A DNA stretch of 64,000 nucleotides from Vibrio lentus. GTDB lineage: Bacteria; Pseudomonadota; Gammaproteobacteria; Enterobacterales; Vibrionaceae. Position 1 is the stretch's first letter; each line of letters begins with the position of its first letter. Of the stretch, positions 34,159-43,208 are shown piece after piece. Position numbers and translations under genes: made by a program. The notes below the pieces were generated by a model, which did no database searches, was not told the origin of the DNA, and saw only the letters and a list, made by a program, of their open reading frames with translations. Where the stretch lies: positions 1 through 64,000 of the forward strand of contig NZ_MCZK01000158.1 in the NCBI RefSeq assembly GCF_002875945.1. The letters are read 5' to 3'.

Positions 34159-34689
34159 ATGAAGCATACAGTTGAAGTCATGATCTCTGAGCAAGAAGTT
34201 CAGGATCGAGTGAATGAACTAGGTAAACAGATCACGGAACACTACAACGGTAGTGAAGATCTAGTTCTAGTTGGCTTATTACGTGGATCTTTTGTCTTTA
34301 TGGCGGATCTTGCTCGTGCTATCGATTTAACTCACCAAGTTGATTTCATGACCGCATCTAGCTACGGCAACGGTATGGAAAGCTCGCGTGACGTGCGTAT
34401 TTTGAAAGACCTTGATGACGACATCCAAGGTAAAGACGTTCTACTTGTAGAAGATATTATCGATACAGGTAATACACTGACTAAAGTGAAAGAGATTCTA
34501 AGCCTGCGTGGTCCTAAATCTATCGAGATTTGTACGCTGCTAGACAAGCCTTCTCGCCGTGAAGTGATTGTTGATACTAAGTGGATTGGTTTTGAAATTC
34601 CTGACGAATTCGTTGTTGGTGTGGGCATCGACTACGCACAGAAATATCGTCACCTACCGTACATCGGTAAAGTTGTACCTCAAGAGTAA
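34159..34689 (+). CDS. hpt: Hypoxanthine phosphoribosyltransferase
   Basis: Purine salvage enzyme converting hypoxanthine (and less well guanine) plus PRPP to IMP/GMP. The 176 residues include the PRPP loop VLLVEDIIDTGNTLTKV (about 94-110), GLLRGSFVFMADLARAI and WIGFEIPDEFVVGVGIDYAQKYRHLPYIG. AGAGCAGT precedes the ATG. The hpt-can neighbourhood is the same as in enterobacteria. Confidence 0.97.
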   Translation: MKHTVEVMISEQEVQDRVNELGKQITEHYNGSEDLVLVGLLRGSFVFMADLARAIDLTHQVDFMTASSYGNGMESSRDVRILKDLDDDIQGKDVLLVEDIIDTGNTLTKVKEILSLRGPKSIEICTLLDKPSRREVIVDTKWIGFEIPDEFVVGVGIDYAQKYRHLPYIGKVVPQE

Positions 34690-34717
34690 TTATTACTCTG
34701 TTGAAGACTGACAAAAC

Positions 34718-34747
34718 AAAAAGGCTCGCACAATGCGAGCCTTTCTT
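34718..34747. terminator. Bidirectional terminator between hpt and can
   Basis: AAAGGCTCGCA pairs with TGCGAGCCTTT around a 3-base loop. T-rich tracts lie on both sides (TTTCTTATAT on plus, TTTTTGTTTTG on minus), so it can end both convergent genes. Confidence 0.92.
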
Positions 34748-34780
34748 ATATCTAGTGATTAAAACGATAAGGTTTAAATC

Positions 34781-35440
34781 TTAACCAAGAATTGGAGACG
34801 AGAGGATTTTATCAAGCGCCTCTAAATGGCTGTTTTCTAAGGTGTCATTACTTGAGCAACGAACGCCAAGATCTTGTAGCTTGCCATTACCAATACCATA
34901 AACCACACCGTGGATTTCAATATCTTGTCCACGTTCCCATGCGTTTTGCATGATGGTTGAATTACCAAGGTTGTAGACTTGTTCTGCAACGTTAATTTCG
35001 CACAGCTTGTCACCCCATTGCTCACGAGGAAGCCCCTCGATTTGCTTTCGGTACTTTAGGTAATTATCACGGATGTGAAGTAACCAGTTATTGATTAGAC
35101 CAAGTTTAGGGTTATCAATCGCCGCATTAACACCACCACAACCGTAGTGGCCACAAACAATAATGTGTTTAACTTTGAGCACATCTACCGCGTACTGTAC
35201 AACAGACAGGCAGTTTAGGTCGGTATGAACCACTTGGTTAGCGACATTTCGATGAACAAACAGTTCGCCAGAATACAAACCAGTGAGACGCTCGGCCGGT
35301 ACACGGCTATCAGAGCAGCCGATCCATAGGAAACCAGGGTTTTGACCCTCTTCAAGCGTTGTAAAATACTCTGGTCTTTGAGAACGAATTTCTTCAGACC
35401 ATTTAGAGTTGTTTTCAAAAAGCTGTTTAATCTCTGGCAT
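34781..35440 (-). CDS. can: Beta-class carbonic anhydrase
   Basis: Zinc enzyme interconverting CO2 and bicarbonate in the cytoplasm, supplying bicarbonate for carboxylations. The 219-residue protein has Cys42, Asp44 and Arg46 in CSDSRV and His98/Cys101 in GHYGCGG, matching the E. coli Can zinc ligands and catalytic dyad. It is convergent with hpt. It is divergent from a SulP-family anion transporter, which is informative because some SulP proteins carry bicarbonate. Confidence 0.97.
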   Translation of the reverse strand: MPEIKQLFENNSKWSEEIRSQRPEYFTTLEEGQNPGFLWIGCSDSRVPAERLTGLYSGELFVHRNVANQVVHTDLNCLSVVQYAVDVLKVKHIIVCGHYGCGGVNAAIDNPKLGLINNWLLHIRDNYLKYRKQIEGLPREQWGDKLCEINVAEQVYNLGNSTIMQNAWERGQDIEIHGVVYGIGNGKLQDLGVRCSSNDTLENSHLEALDKILSSPILG

Positions 35441-35684
35441 TTTGCGTCTTACGTCCCTTAATTAAGAATTATAACTATACACAATGTTACAAATTCAATC
35501 TCGTAAAAACTGTGTCAACTCGCACTCATCTGACGTGTTCTAGCTGTTAAAATCATTAACTTAGCGTAGAAGCTAGCATCTGGTTATAAGACATGAATAA
35601 TGTGATTGAATTAACACTTTCTGTGTTACAGACTCATTTGTTAAAGTAATAAGGTTTGTCATTTCATCATCAGGAAGGTGTGTT

Positions 35685-37358
35685 TTGTTTGGAAGTCGTT
35701 TTGCGGATATCAATCTCAAAGGAGATATGTTTGGCGGTGTCACTACAGCCATCATCTCACTGCCTTTAGCGTTAGCATTTGGTGTTGCTTCTGGAGCGGG
35801 TGCGGAAGCGGGCTTATGGGGCGCCATTATGGTCGGCTTATTTGCAGCCATATTTGGCGGCTCCAGCAGTTTGATATCAGAGCCTACCGGACCCATGACG
35901 GTGATCATGACGGCGGTGATGACTAGCATGGTCGCTAAATATCCTGAAACTGGCATGGCAATGACCTTTACCGTCGTGATGATGGCGGGTGCATTTCAGA
36001 TATTACTTGGGACACTAAAGCTCGGTAAATACGTTACTTTGATGCCATATAGCGTGATCTCCGGCTTTATGTCGGGCATTGGCGTTATTCTGATCATCTT
36101 ACAGCTTTCTCCTTTGTTAGGGCATGCTGCACCATCTGGTGGAGTGATGGGCACACTTTCTGCGTTGCCTGATACCTTGGCCAACCTGAAAATAAGCGAA
36201 CTGTTTTTAGGGGCACTAACGCTCGGTATCCTTTTTGGTTTTCCTGCTAAATACCGTAAGTATGTCCCTGCACAATTGGTTGCCCTAGTTGCTGTGACCC
36301 TATTGTCGGTCATTATTTTCGATACTGATTCTATTCGTCGTATTGGTGAAATCCCGGCTGGCTTACCTTCTTTAGTTATTCCAACGATTAGCCCTGAACT
36401 GTTCACGACCATGGTGATTGATGCCTTGGTGTTGGGTACGTTGGGTTGTATCGATACGCTGCTTACCGCTGTGATAGGGGACTCATTAACCCGTAAAGAG
36501 CATGACTCTGATAAAGAGCTTCGTGGACAGGGCATCGCCAATATGATTTCTGGTTTGTTCGGCGCTTTGCCGGGCGCAGGTGCTACGATGGGTACGGTTA
36601 CGAATATCCAAGTAGGTGCTCGTTCGCCACTTTCAGGTGTTATTCGTGCATTAGTTCTGGCGCTGGTGGTATTAGTCGCGGGTGGTTTGACCGAACCGAT
36701 CCCAATGGCCGTGCTCGCGGGTATCGCGATGTATGTAGGTTTTAATATTCTTGATTGGAGTTTCATTCAGCGCGCACACAAGGTGAGTTATGCGGGCATG
36801 GGCGTGATGTATGGTGTGATGCTTCTTACCGTATTTGTTGATTTGATTATTGCTGTTGGTCTTGGTGTCTTTATATCGAACATCCTGATTATTGAACGTT
36901 TGAGTCGTGAGCAAGCCAGACAAGTAAAGTCCATCAGTGATGGTGATGACGAAGACGATATCCCGCTGACGGACAGTGAACGTCAGCTGTTAGATACCGC
37001 TAACGGTAAGGTGTTGTTCTTCTATCTTTCTGGGCCGATGATCTTCAGTGTTTCGAAGGCGATATCGCGTCAGCACTCAAGCATCTCTGACTATGAAGCT
37101 ATGATTCTAGATTTAACGGATGTGCCTATGATTGATGTGACCGTTGGCCTAGCGCTTGAGAATGCCATCAAGGATGCGCTAGATGCACAGTGTGAGGTGT
37201 ACTTGTTGTGTCCAAACGAGAATACCCGTCAGCAGCTAGAGAAATTCCACGTGATTGATTTAGTGCCGGAGTCCAACACTTATCGATTCAGATATGAGGC
37301 GCTCACTGCCGCTACGAGCTATGTCGATAGAGATGAGCATCAATTCGAAACGGTTTAG
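35685..37358 (+). CDS. SulP-family anion transporter with STAS domain, candidate bicarbonate transporter
   Basis: The 557-residue membrane protein has a SulP core (about 10-400). The conserved region LALAFGVASGAGAEAGLWGAI and GGSSSLISEPTGPMTVIMTAV is visible. A cytoplasmic STAS domain follows (about 440-545). SulP members carry sulfate, bicarbonate or dicarboxylates; the divergent carbonic anhydrase gene 240 bases away argues for bicarbonate or CO2-linked transport. The start is taken as TTG at 35685 because AGGAAGG (35672-35678) is correctly spaced and no ATG fits. A GTG at 35678 is out of frame. Confidence 0.85.
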   Translation: MFGSRFADINLKGDMFGGVTTAIISLPLALAFGVASGAGAEAGLWGAIMVGLFAAIFGGSSSLISEPTGPMTVIMTAVMTSMVAKYPETGMAMTFTVVMMAGAFQILLGTLKLGKYVTLMPYSVISGFMSGIGVILIILQLSPLLGHAAPSGGVMGTLSALPDTLANLKISELFLGALTLGILFGFPAKYRKYVPAQLVALVAVTLLSVIIFDTDSIRRIGEIPAGLPSLVIPTISPELFTTMVIDALVLGTLGCIDTLLTAVIGDSLTRKEHDSDKELRGQGIANMISGLFGALPGAGATMGTVTNIQVGARSPLSGVIRALVLALVVLVAGGLTEPIPMAVLAGIAMYVGFNILDWSFIQRAHKVSYAGMGVMYGVMLLTVFVDLIIAVGLGVFISNILIIERLSREQARQVKSISDGDDEDDIPLTDSERQLLDTANGKVLFFYLSGPMIFSVSKAISRQHSSISDYEAMILDLTDVPMIDVTVGLALENAIKDALDAQCEVYLLCPNENTRQQLEKFHVIDLVPESNTYRFRYEALTAATSYVDRDEHQFETV

Positions 37359-37427
37359 TCATAAGTAATTTTAGTTAAACTCTGTTTGGGCTTTCGCCAA
37401 TACAATCGAATTTATTTATAAAGATAA

Positions 37428-37463
37428 AATGCCGTTAAGCGAATGACTTAGCGGCATTTTTAT
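37428..37463 (+). terminator. Terminator of the SulP gene
   Basis: ATGCCGTTAAG pairs with CTTAGCGGCAT (one G-T pair) around CGAATGA and is followed by TTTTTATAT. The remaining 200 bases before yadG contain no other gene. Confidence 0.88.
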
Positions 37464-37669
37464 ATCTACAGATAACAAGACCGCTCGCCCCCTAAAAAAG
37501 AAAGTATCAATCGATGTTTGTGTTAATCGTCAATCAACGATAAACTTGCTTGCAAAATGGTCGAGTAAACAAGTTTTGGGTTAGTGTTCAGCTAGCTCGT
37601 TTTAAGTTCTACTCTCTTCCTCATACTCGATCATCAACATCTATCTATCGCAAATGGCAGTCTATCTCT

Positions 37670-38587
37670 ATGTATGCATTAGAAATTGAGCAATTAAGAA
37701 AAACTTATGCTGGGGGCTTCGAGGCTCTCAAAGGCATCAGTGTACAAGTGAAAAAGGGCGACTTTTACGCGCTCCTTGGTCCAAATGGTGCAGGTAAATC
37801 GACCACCATTGGCGTTATTTCCTCTCTCGTGAACAAAACCTCAGGCAAGGTTAGAGTGTTTGGGTATGACATCGATACTGATCTTGAGTTAGCAAAGCAG
37901 AACTTAGGATTAGTGCCGCAAGAGTTTAACTTCAATCCTTTCGAAACCGTTGAGCAAATTGTTCTTCAACAAGCGGGTTACTACGGTGTGCCGAAGGCTT
38001 TAGCTAAAGAGCGTGCGAAAAAGTACCTATCTCAACTCGATTTGTGGGAAAAGCGTGGCGAACGTGCGCGTAACTTGTCTGGTGGTATGAAGCGTCGTTT
38101 GATGATCGCTCGCGCACTGATGCATGAACCTCATTTGCTGATCCTTGATGAACCAACAGCGGGTGTTGATATTGAGCTGCGTCGTTCGATGTGGGAATTC
38201 CTGAAAGAGATCAACGAGAAGCAGGGCATTACCATTATCTTGACTACGCACTACCTAGAAGAAGCGGAAATGCTGTGTCGTAACATTGGTATCATCAATC
38301 GTGGTGAGCTGATTGAGAACACAACCATGAAAGCGCTGTTGGGTAAATTAAGTGCTGAGACCTTTATTCTTGATCTTGAAGAGGGCACTGCAGAGCCTAA
38401 GCTTGATGGCGTGAACAGCCAAGTCATGGTCAATGGCTCGCTAGAGATCGAAATCGACAAGAACTTAGGCTTGAACGCTATCTTTGCTCAATTGACAGAG
38501 CAACAGGTAAAAGTCCTTTCTATGCGTAATAAAGCGAACCGTCTAGAAGAGCTATTTGTGAGCATCGTGCGTGAGGGGAGCAAGTAA
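37670..38587 (+). CDS. yadG: ABC transporter ATP-binding protein, YadG type
   Basis: The 305-residue ATPase has Walker A GPNGAGKS (37-44), signature LSGGMKRRL and Walker B LLILDEPTAGVDIE, then a C-terminal extension seen in drug/natural-product type exporters. The start at 37670 gives MYALEIEQLRKTYAGG; the frame is open to 37550, but that extension has no homologous look. The product pairs with the permease encoded 1 base downstream. E. coli has yadG-yadH in the same hpt-can neighbourhood. The transported compound is unknown. Confidence 0.93.
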   Translation: MYALEIEQLRKTYAGGFEALKGISVQVKKGDFYALLGPNGAGKSTTIGVISSLVNKTSGKVRVFGYDIDTDLELAKQNLGLVPQEFNFNPFETVEQIVLQQAGYYGVPKALAKERAKKYLSQLDLWEKRGERARNLSGGMKRRLMIARALMHEPHLLILDEPTAGVDIELRRSMWEFLKEINEKQGITIILTTHYLEEAEMLCRNIGIINRGELIENTTMKALLGKLSAETFILDLEEGTAEPKLDGVNSQVMVNGSLEIEIDKNLGLNAIFAQLTEQQVKVLSMRNKANRLEELFVSIVREGSK

Positions 38588-38588
38588 C

Positions 38589-39359
38589 ATGCATAAATTA
38601 TATTGGACAGCTTTTTGTAGCTTGTTGACCAAAGAGGTGAACCGATTCACTCGAATTTGGGTGCAAACACTGGTTCCACCTGCAATCACTATGACGCTTT
38701 ACTTCATCATCTTCGGCAACCTGATTGGTGCTCGTATCGGTGAAATGAACGGTTTTAGTTACATGGAATACATTGTGCCGGGATTGATCATGATGTCGGT
38801 GATCACCAACTCATACTCTAACGTCGCTTCGTCGTTCTTTAGTGCGAAATTTCAAAAGAACATTGAAGAGTTACTCGTAGCCCCTGTTCCTAACTATGTG
38901 ATTATCGCTGGTTTCGTGATGGGTGGCGTGGTGCGTGGCTTATTAGTAGGTACCATCGTAACCTTCGTATCGCTGTTCTTTGTTGACCTGCAGGTCGAGC
39001 ACTGGGGTGTGATCATCGCGACGGTATTTTTGACCTCGATAGTCTTTTCTCTTGGTGGTCTGATTAATGCGGTATTTGCCCGCACGTTCGATGATATTTC
39101 TATTATCCCAACGTTTATTCTAACACCGCTGACATACCTTGGCGGCGTGTTCTACTCAATCAGTCTATTGCCTGAGGTTTGGCAGAGCGTGTCGAAATTG
39201 AACCCTATTGTGTACATGGTAAACGCGTTCCGTTATGGCTTCTTGGGTGTGTCTGATGTGGGTATCGTGACGTCATTCAGCGTACTAGGTGTGTTTATTG
39301 TGGTGTTATATGGCATTGCACACTACCTAGTGACAAAGGGCATCGGCTTACGTAGTTAA
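38589..39359 (+). CDS. yadH: ABC-2 type permease, YadH type
   Basis: The 256-residue protein has about six membrane helices and the ABC-2 membrane fold, with the conserved TPLTYLGGVFYSISLLPEVWQ near residue 185. It works with the YadG ATPase as an exporter. The start at 38589 follows GAGGGGAGCAAG, and the yadG stop is at 38585-38587, so the two are translationally coupled. The frame is open to a GTG at 38571 inside yadG. Confidence 0.93.
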   Translation: MHKLYWTAFCSLLTKEVNRFTRIWVQTLVPPAITMTLYFIIFGNLIGARIGEMNGFSYMEYIVPGLIMMSVITNSYSNVASSFFSAKFQKNIEELLVAPVPNYVIIAGFVMGGVVRGLLVGTIVTFVSLFFVDLQVEHWGVIIATVFLTSIVFSLGGLINAVFARTFDDISIIPTFILTPLTYLGGVFYSISLLPEVWQSVSKLNPIVYMVNAFRYGFLGVSDVGIVTSFSVLGVFIVVLYGIAHYLVTKGIGLRS

Positions 39360-39394
39360 TATATTGCTGATAAAGCTCTGAATGACACGCAAAG

Positions 39395-39426
39395 AAAAAG
39401 GTCGATATTACATCGACCTTTTTTGT
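39395..39426. terminator. Terminator between yadH and panC
   Basis: AAAAAGGTCGAT pairs with ATCGACCTTTTTT around ATTAC, with T runs on both strands. It can serve the convergent yadH and panC genes. Confidence 0.92.
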
Positions 39427-39471
39427 GTTCTGCGTTTTGTGCTTTTATTTCGCCTTTAGAGCAGGGAGCGA

Positions 39472-40362
39472 TTACTCCGCTGTTTCTTCTTTCACTTCTT
39501 CTTTCGTTTCCGTGACCAAATCGAGAACTTGGTTGTCGATAAGACGAGTCTTACCTAGGAAAGCTGACATCAAGATAACGGCCTGAGTCGATTCTGAAGT
39601 GATGGCTTGTAGCGTTTTAGCATCGCAAATGAAAATCTCATCAGGTTGCAGGTCTGCAGCACGAAGTTGGTCAGTTGCGTCTTCAATGACAGATGCGTAA
39701 TCGTCACGGCCGCCACGAATAGCACTACTGATCCAACGCATAGTGCGAGCAAGCACAGGTGCGCGCTGGCGCTCGTCGATAGTCAGATTGCTATTGCGAG
39801 AGCTCATCGCAAGTCCATCCATCTCACGAACGGTTGGTACGCCGATAATTTGGATATCTAAAGCAAGATCCGTTGTCATGTGACTAATGACCGCAAGCTG
39901 TTGGAAGTCTTTCTCACCGAAGCATGCAAAGTCTGGCTGAACGATATTAAATAGCTTAGCAACAATTGTAGCCACACCACGGAAGTGGCCTGGGCGAGAT
40001 GCTCCTTCAAGCATGTGCGAAATACCAGGAACCTCAACAAACGTCTGTTTATCTAGTCCATCTGGGTACATCACTTCTGGCGTTGGCGTAAACACAAGCT
40101 CAACACCTTCGCCTGTTAGTTTGCTTAAATCAGCTTCTAACGTTCGAGGGTAATTGTTCAGGTCGTCAGCACGGTCAAACTGCATTGGGTTAACAAAGAT
40201 GCTCACCACAACAATGTCTGCTAATTCACGCGCTTTCTTTACCAGCGTCAGGTGGCCTTCATGAAGGTTTCCCATTGTTGGTACAAAAGCAACGGTACGT
40301 CCATCACGCTTAAACTGTTTAATCTGCTCGCGAAGAGCCGCTATTTCAGCAAAAGTTTGCAT
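39472..40362 (-). CDS. panC: Pantothenate synthetase
   Basis: ATP-dependent condensation of pantoate and beta-alanine to pantothenate. The 296 residues contain PTMGNLHEGHLTLV (HIGH-like nucleotide-binding motif, about 28-41), GEKDFQQLAVI and the later SSRNSNL loop. An acidic Glu-rich tail of about 12 residues extends beyond the usual end. It starts 8 bases after panB; the two form a panB-panC operon. Confidence 0.97.
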   Translation of the reverse strand: MQTFAEIAALREQIKQFKRDGRTVAFVPTMGNLHEGHLTLVKKARELADIVVVSIFVNPMQFDRADDLNNYPRTLEADLSKLTGEGVELVFTPTPEVMYPDGLDKQTFVEVPGISHMLEGASRPGHFRGVATIVAKLFNIVQPDFACFGEKDFQQLAVISHMTTDLALDIQIIGVPTVREMDGLAMSSRNSNLTIDERQRAPVLARTMRWISSAIRGGRDDYASVIEDATDQLRAADLQPDEIFICDAKTLQAITSESTQAVILMSAFLGKTRLIDNQVLDLVTETKEEVKEETAE

Positions 40363-40370
40363 AGTAACTC

Positions 40371-41165
40371 CTAAGCTATTGTATGAGCTTCATCAGGGAA
40401 ACGCGCGCTCTCTACTTCTTCTTTGTATAGAGCGACCGCTTTACGCATATCGCCCGTTTCAGCTAAGAAATTCTTAGAGAACCTTGGCATATAAGTCGCA
40501 GAGATACCGAACATGTCATGCATCACTAAGATCTGACCATCGGTAACGTTGCCTGCGCCAATACCAATCACTGGTACATCGCAAGCTTCAGTAATGCGTT
40601 TGGCTAATGATGCCGGAACACATTCAAGTAATACGATTTGAGCGCCAGCATTTTGCAGAGCTAGCGCGTCAGCAACCATTTTGTCCGCTTGCTCATCGTC
40701 ACGGCCTTGAACTTTGTAACCACCAAAGATGTTCACTGATTGAGGTGTTAACCCTAAGTGAGCACAAACGGGAACAGCGCGCTCTGTTAGCATCTTCACG
40801 GTATCAACCAACCAGCTTCCGCCTTCGATTTTAACCATGTTTGCACCAGCACGCATTATGGTTGCAGCGCTCTCACAAGCTTGCTCAGGTGTGGCATAGC
40901 TCATGAACGGCATATCAGCCATAAGAAGACAGTTTGGGCTACCAGCACGCACTGAGCGAGTGTGGTAAGCAATTTCGTCGACTGTCACTGGCAATGTGTC
41001 AGTTTGGCCTTGTAAAACCATGCCTAGTGAATCACCGACAAGTAATACAGGAATCTCTTGGCTTTCGAATAATTGAGCAAAGCTCGCATCATAAGCTGTC
41101 GACGTCGCGAATTTACGGCCTTCTTGTTTGCACTTGATAAGGTCGTTAATGGTTACTTTTTTCAT
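40371..41165 (-). CDS. panB: 3-methyl-2-oxobutanoate hydroxymethyltransferase
   Basis: Makes ketopantoate from 2-oxoisovalerate and methylene-THF, the first pantothenate-specific step. The 264-residue protein shows the conserved ATSTAYDASFAQLFE and LLVGDSLGMVLQG near the N-terminus. The active-site region LMADMPFMSYATPE and the later IGIGAG follow. It precedes panC and follows folK, which is in the same direction. Confidence 0.97.
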   Translation of the reverse strand: MKKVTINDLIKCKQEGRKFATSTAYDASFAQLFESQEIPVLLVGDSLGMVLQGQTDTLPVTVDEIAYHTRSVRAGSPNCLLMADMPFMSYATPEQACESAATIMRAGANMVKIEGGSWLVDTVKMLTERAVPVCAHLGLTPQSVNIFGGYKVQGRDDEQADKMVADALALQNAGAQIVLLECVPASLAKRITEACDVPVIGIGAGNVTDGQILVMHDMFGISATYMPRFSKNFLAETGDMRKAVALYKEEVESARFPDEAHTIA

Positions 41166-41187
41166 TGGGTTTCCTTAATGCGCTTGG

Positions 41188-41673
41188 CTATTGTTGCCAA
41201 ACATTGAGCCCATTTTGATCGACTACTTTGAGTAGTTCGTTCAGCTCAGTCCCATCAGGGAGTTGTAAACTTGGTGCGATTTCAGCAAGCGGGTAGAGTA
41301 CAAACTCTCGTTCTTTCATTCCATAATGAGGAACGGTTAAGCGCTCTGAATCGATCACCTCATTGCCGTAAAGCACAATGTCGAGATCCAAGGTTCTTGG
41401 TCCCCAACGTTCGTCTTTACGGACGCGCCCTTGCTCTAACTCGATTTTTTGAGTGCAATCAAGCAGTTCAATTGGCGTTAATTCGGTTTGGATTGCCACT
41501 ACCGCGTTGATGTAGTCGGGTTGATTTTGCGGCCCCATCGGAGTGCTACTATATAGCTTGGAGGTCGCAATAAACGTTGATCGCGGTAGGCTTTTTAGTG
41601 TTTCGATAGCCAAATTTGCTTGGCTAACTGGGTCGGCAAGGTTGCTGCCGACCGCAATATAAGCCGTTATCAT
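41188..41673 (-). CDS. folK: 6-hydroxymethyl-7,8-dihydropterin pyrophosphokinase
   Basis: Pyrophosphorylates hydroxymethyl-dihydropterin in folate synthesis. The 161 residues show the family N-terminus AYIAVGSNLADP and the signature RWGPRTLDLDIVLYG, with catalytic Asp residues. Its ATG (41673) overlaps the pcnB stop codon as ATGA, indicating coupled translation. Confidence 0.96.
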   Translation of the reverse strand: MITAYIAVGSNLADPVSQANLAIETLKSLPRSTFIATSKLYSSTPMGPQNQPDYINAVVAIQTELTPIELLDCTQKIELEQGRVRKDERWGPRTLDLDIVLYGNEVIDSERLTVPHYGMKEREFVLYPLAEIAPSLQLPDGTELNELLKVVDQNGLNVWQQ

Positions 41674-43025
41674 TCGGATTGCTTACTTTTTTTATTACGG
41701 TAAGTCTTACGGCGACGATGACCTGATTTTGATGGTGCAGCAACGTCATTAGCCATAGCTTGGCGCATATTGCGACCGGCCGTTTGATAACGCTCCCACC
41801 ATTTTGCCAACTCTTTGGTTTCGCCACCCTCGATTTCGCCACGCATTTCTAGGAAGTCGTAGCCTGCACGGAATTTGTTCAGTTCCATTAGGCGTACAGC
41901 ACGTTTACCGTTGCGACGTGGAAGTCGAACTTGCAGCTGCCAAATTTCACGAATAGTCGCGGTGTGACGACGAGGAATAGCAATCGACTTTACTTGCTGA
42001 TCAAGGATGATGTTGCTTGCTTCCATGATCGCATCGTAGTGCGCCATGCCTTGTTCAGCGACTAGTTTGTCCGCTAGCTTATTCATTGGATACCAAAGAA
42101 TTGCAGCAAACATGAAGGCTGGATTTACTCGCTTGCCATCGTCGATACGAAGGTCAGTTGAATCGAGTACTAAATCAAGCATCTGCTCGGTATGAGAATC
42201 ATAACCTTCAGTGAAGTGCTCAGCCACGGCTGGGAACATCTGTTGGAATAGATTGTACTCACGCATTAAGTGGTAAGTTTCTAAACCGTGCCCTGATTGC
42301 AGTAACTTAAGTGATTCTTCGTAAAGACGCGCAGCTGGAATATCTTTTAGAAGGTGTGCTAACTCTTCGATTGGGTCGGCAGTATCTTCTTCAATATCGA
42401 AATCTAGTTTAGCGGCAAAACGCATTGCGCGAAGCATACGTACCGGGTCTTCACGGTAGCGAGTTTCTGGATCGCCAATTAAGCGGATCAGCTTGTCTTC
42501 TAAATCTTCCACACCACCCGCGTAATCGTGAATGCTGTAGTCTGCAATGTTGTAGTACATCGCATTAATAGTGAAGTCACGACGCTCTGCATCTTCATCA
42601 ACATTGCCGTACACGTTATCGCGTAGCAACATGCCTTCATCAGATTGCGCAGACACGTTTTTCGATGGCTCTTGGTGGTGACCACGGAAAGTTGCAACTT
42701 CGATGATGTCGCGACCAAACATGATATGTGCCAAGCGGAAACGGCGGCCAATTAGGCGGCAGTTTCTAAACAGGTTTTTGATCTGTTCTGGCGTAGCGTT
42801 GGTTGCGATATCAAAATCTTTTGGTTGAGAACCCAATAAGATGTCGCGCACACCACCACCGACTAAAAATGCATCAAAACCCGCCCCATTTAGGCGATAT
42901 AATACTTTTAGTGCGTTGTCGCTGATCTGCTTGCGTGAAATATTGTGCTCTTGACGAGTATAAATATTCAGTGCTAATTCGTGGAATCCGCGTTGTTCGC
43001 TTGGGGTATTGTCTTTTGTATTCAT
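41670..43025 (-). CDS. pcnB: Poly(A) polymerase I
   Basis: Adds poly(A) tails to RNA 3' ends, promoting decay. The 451-residue protein belongs to the class II nucleotidyltransferases, with FLVGGGVRDILLGSQPKDFDIATNATPEQI (about 56-85, catalytic DxD in DFDIAT) and RRDFTINAMYYN. A basic C-terminal tail (RRRKTYRNKKSKQSE) is typical for RNA binding and distinguishes it from CCA-adding enzymes. It is first in a pcnB-folK pair. Confidence 0.96.
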   Translation of the reverse strand: MNTKDNTPSEQRGFHELALNIYTRQEHNISRKQISDNALKVLYRLNGAGFDAFLVGGGVRDILLGSQPKDFDIATNATPEQIKNLFRNCRLIGRRFRLAHIMFGRDIIEVATFRGHHQEPSKNVSAQSDEGMLLRDNVYGNVDEDAERRDFTINAMYYNIADYSIHDYAGGVEDLEDKLIRLIGDPETRYREDPVRMLRAMRFAAKLDFDIEEDTADPIEELAHLLKDIPAARLYEESLKLLQSGHGLETYHLMREYNLFQQMFPAVAEHFTEGYDSHTEQMLDLVLDSTDLRIDDGKRVNPAFMFAAILWYPMNKLADKLVAEQGMAHYDAIMEASNIILDQQVKSIAIPRRHTATIREIWQLQVRLPRRNGKRAVRLMELNKFRAGYDFLEMRGEIEGGETKELAKWWERYQTAGRNMRQAMANDVAAPSKSGHRRRKTYRNKKSKQSE

Positions 43026-43208
43026 TAGTTTAGAACAAAGTAGGTATCGCCAACTTTGTTTTTCTCTTAGTCCAAAGTGGTAGTGCAGAGTTTAATTGCG
43101 GCTAATAATAGCTTAGCGCGAGCCATTTGAGAACATCGTCTGCTTAACCACAGTTATTGGTTATGGCATTTTTATGTGTCGTTTTTGCTATTTAGCTCTG
43201 AACTCGGG

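Noticed and set aside
35996..36766. 256-codon open frame on the minus strand inside the SulP gene
   Set aside because: It is antisense to a well-supported transporter gene, its sequence has no recognisable domain, and it is explained by codon bias in the opposite frame.
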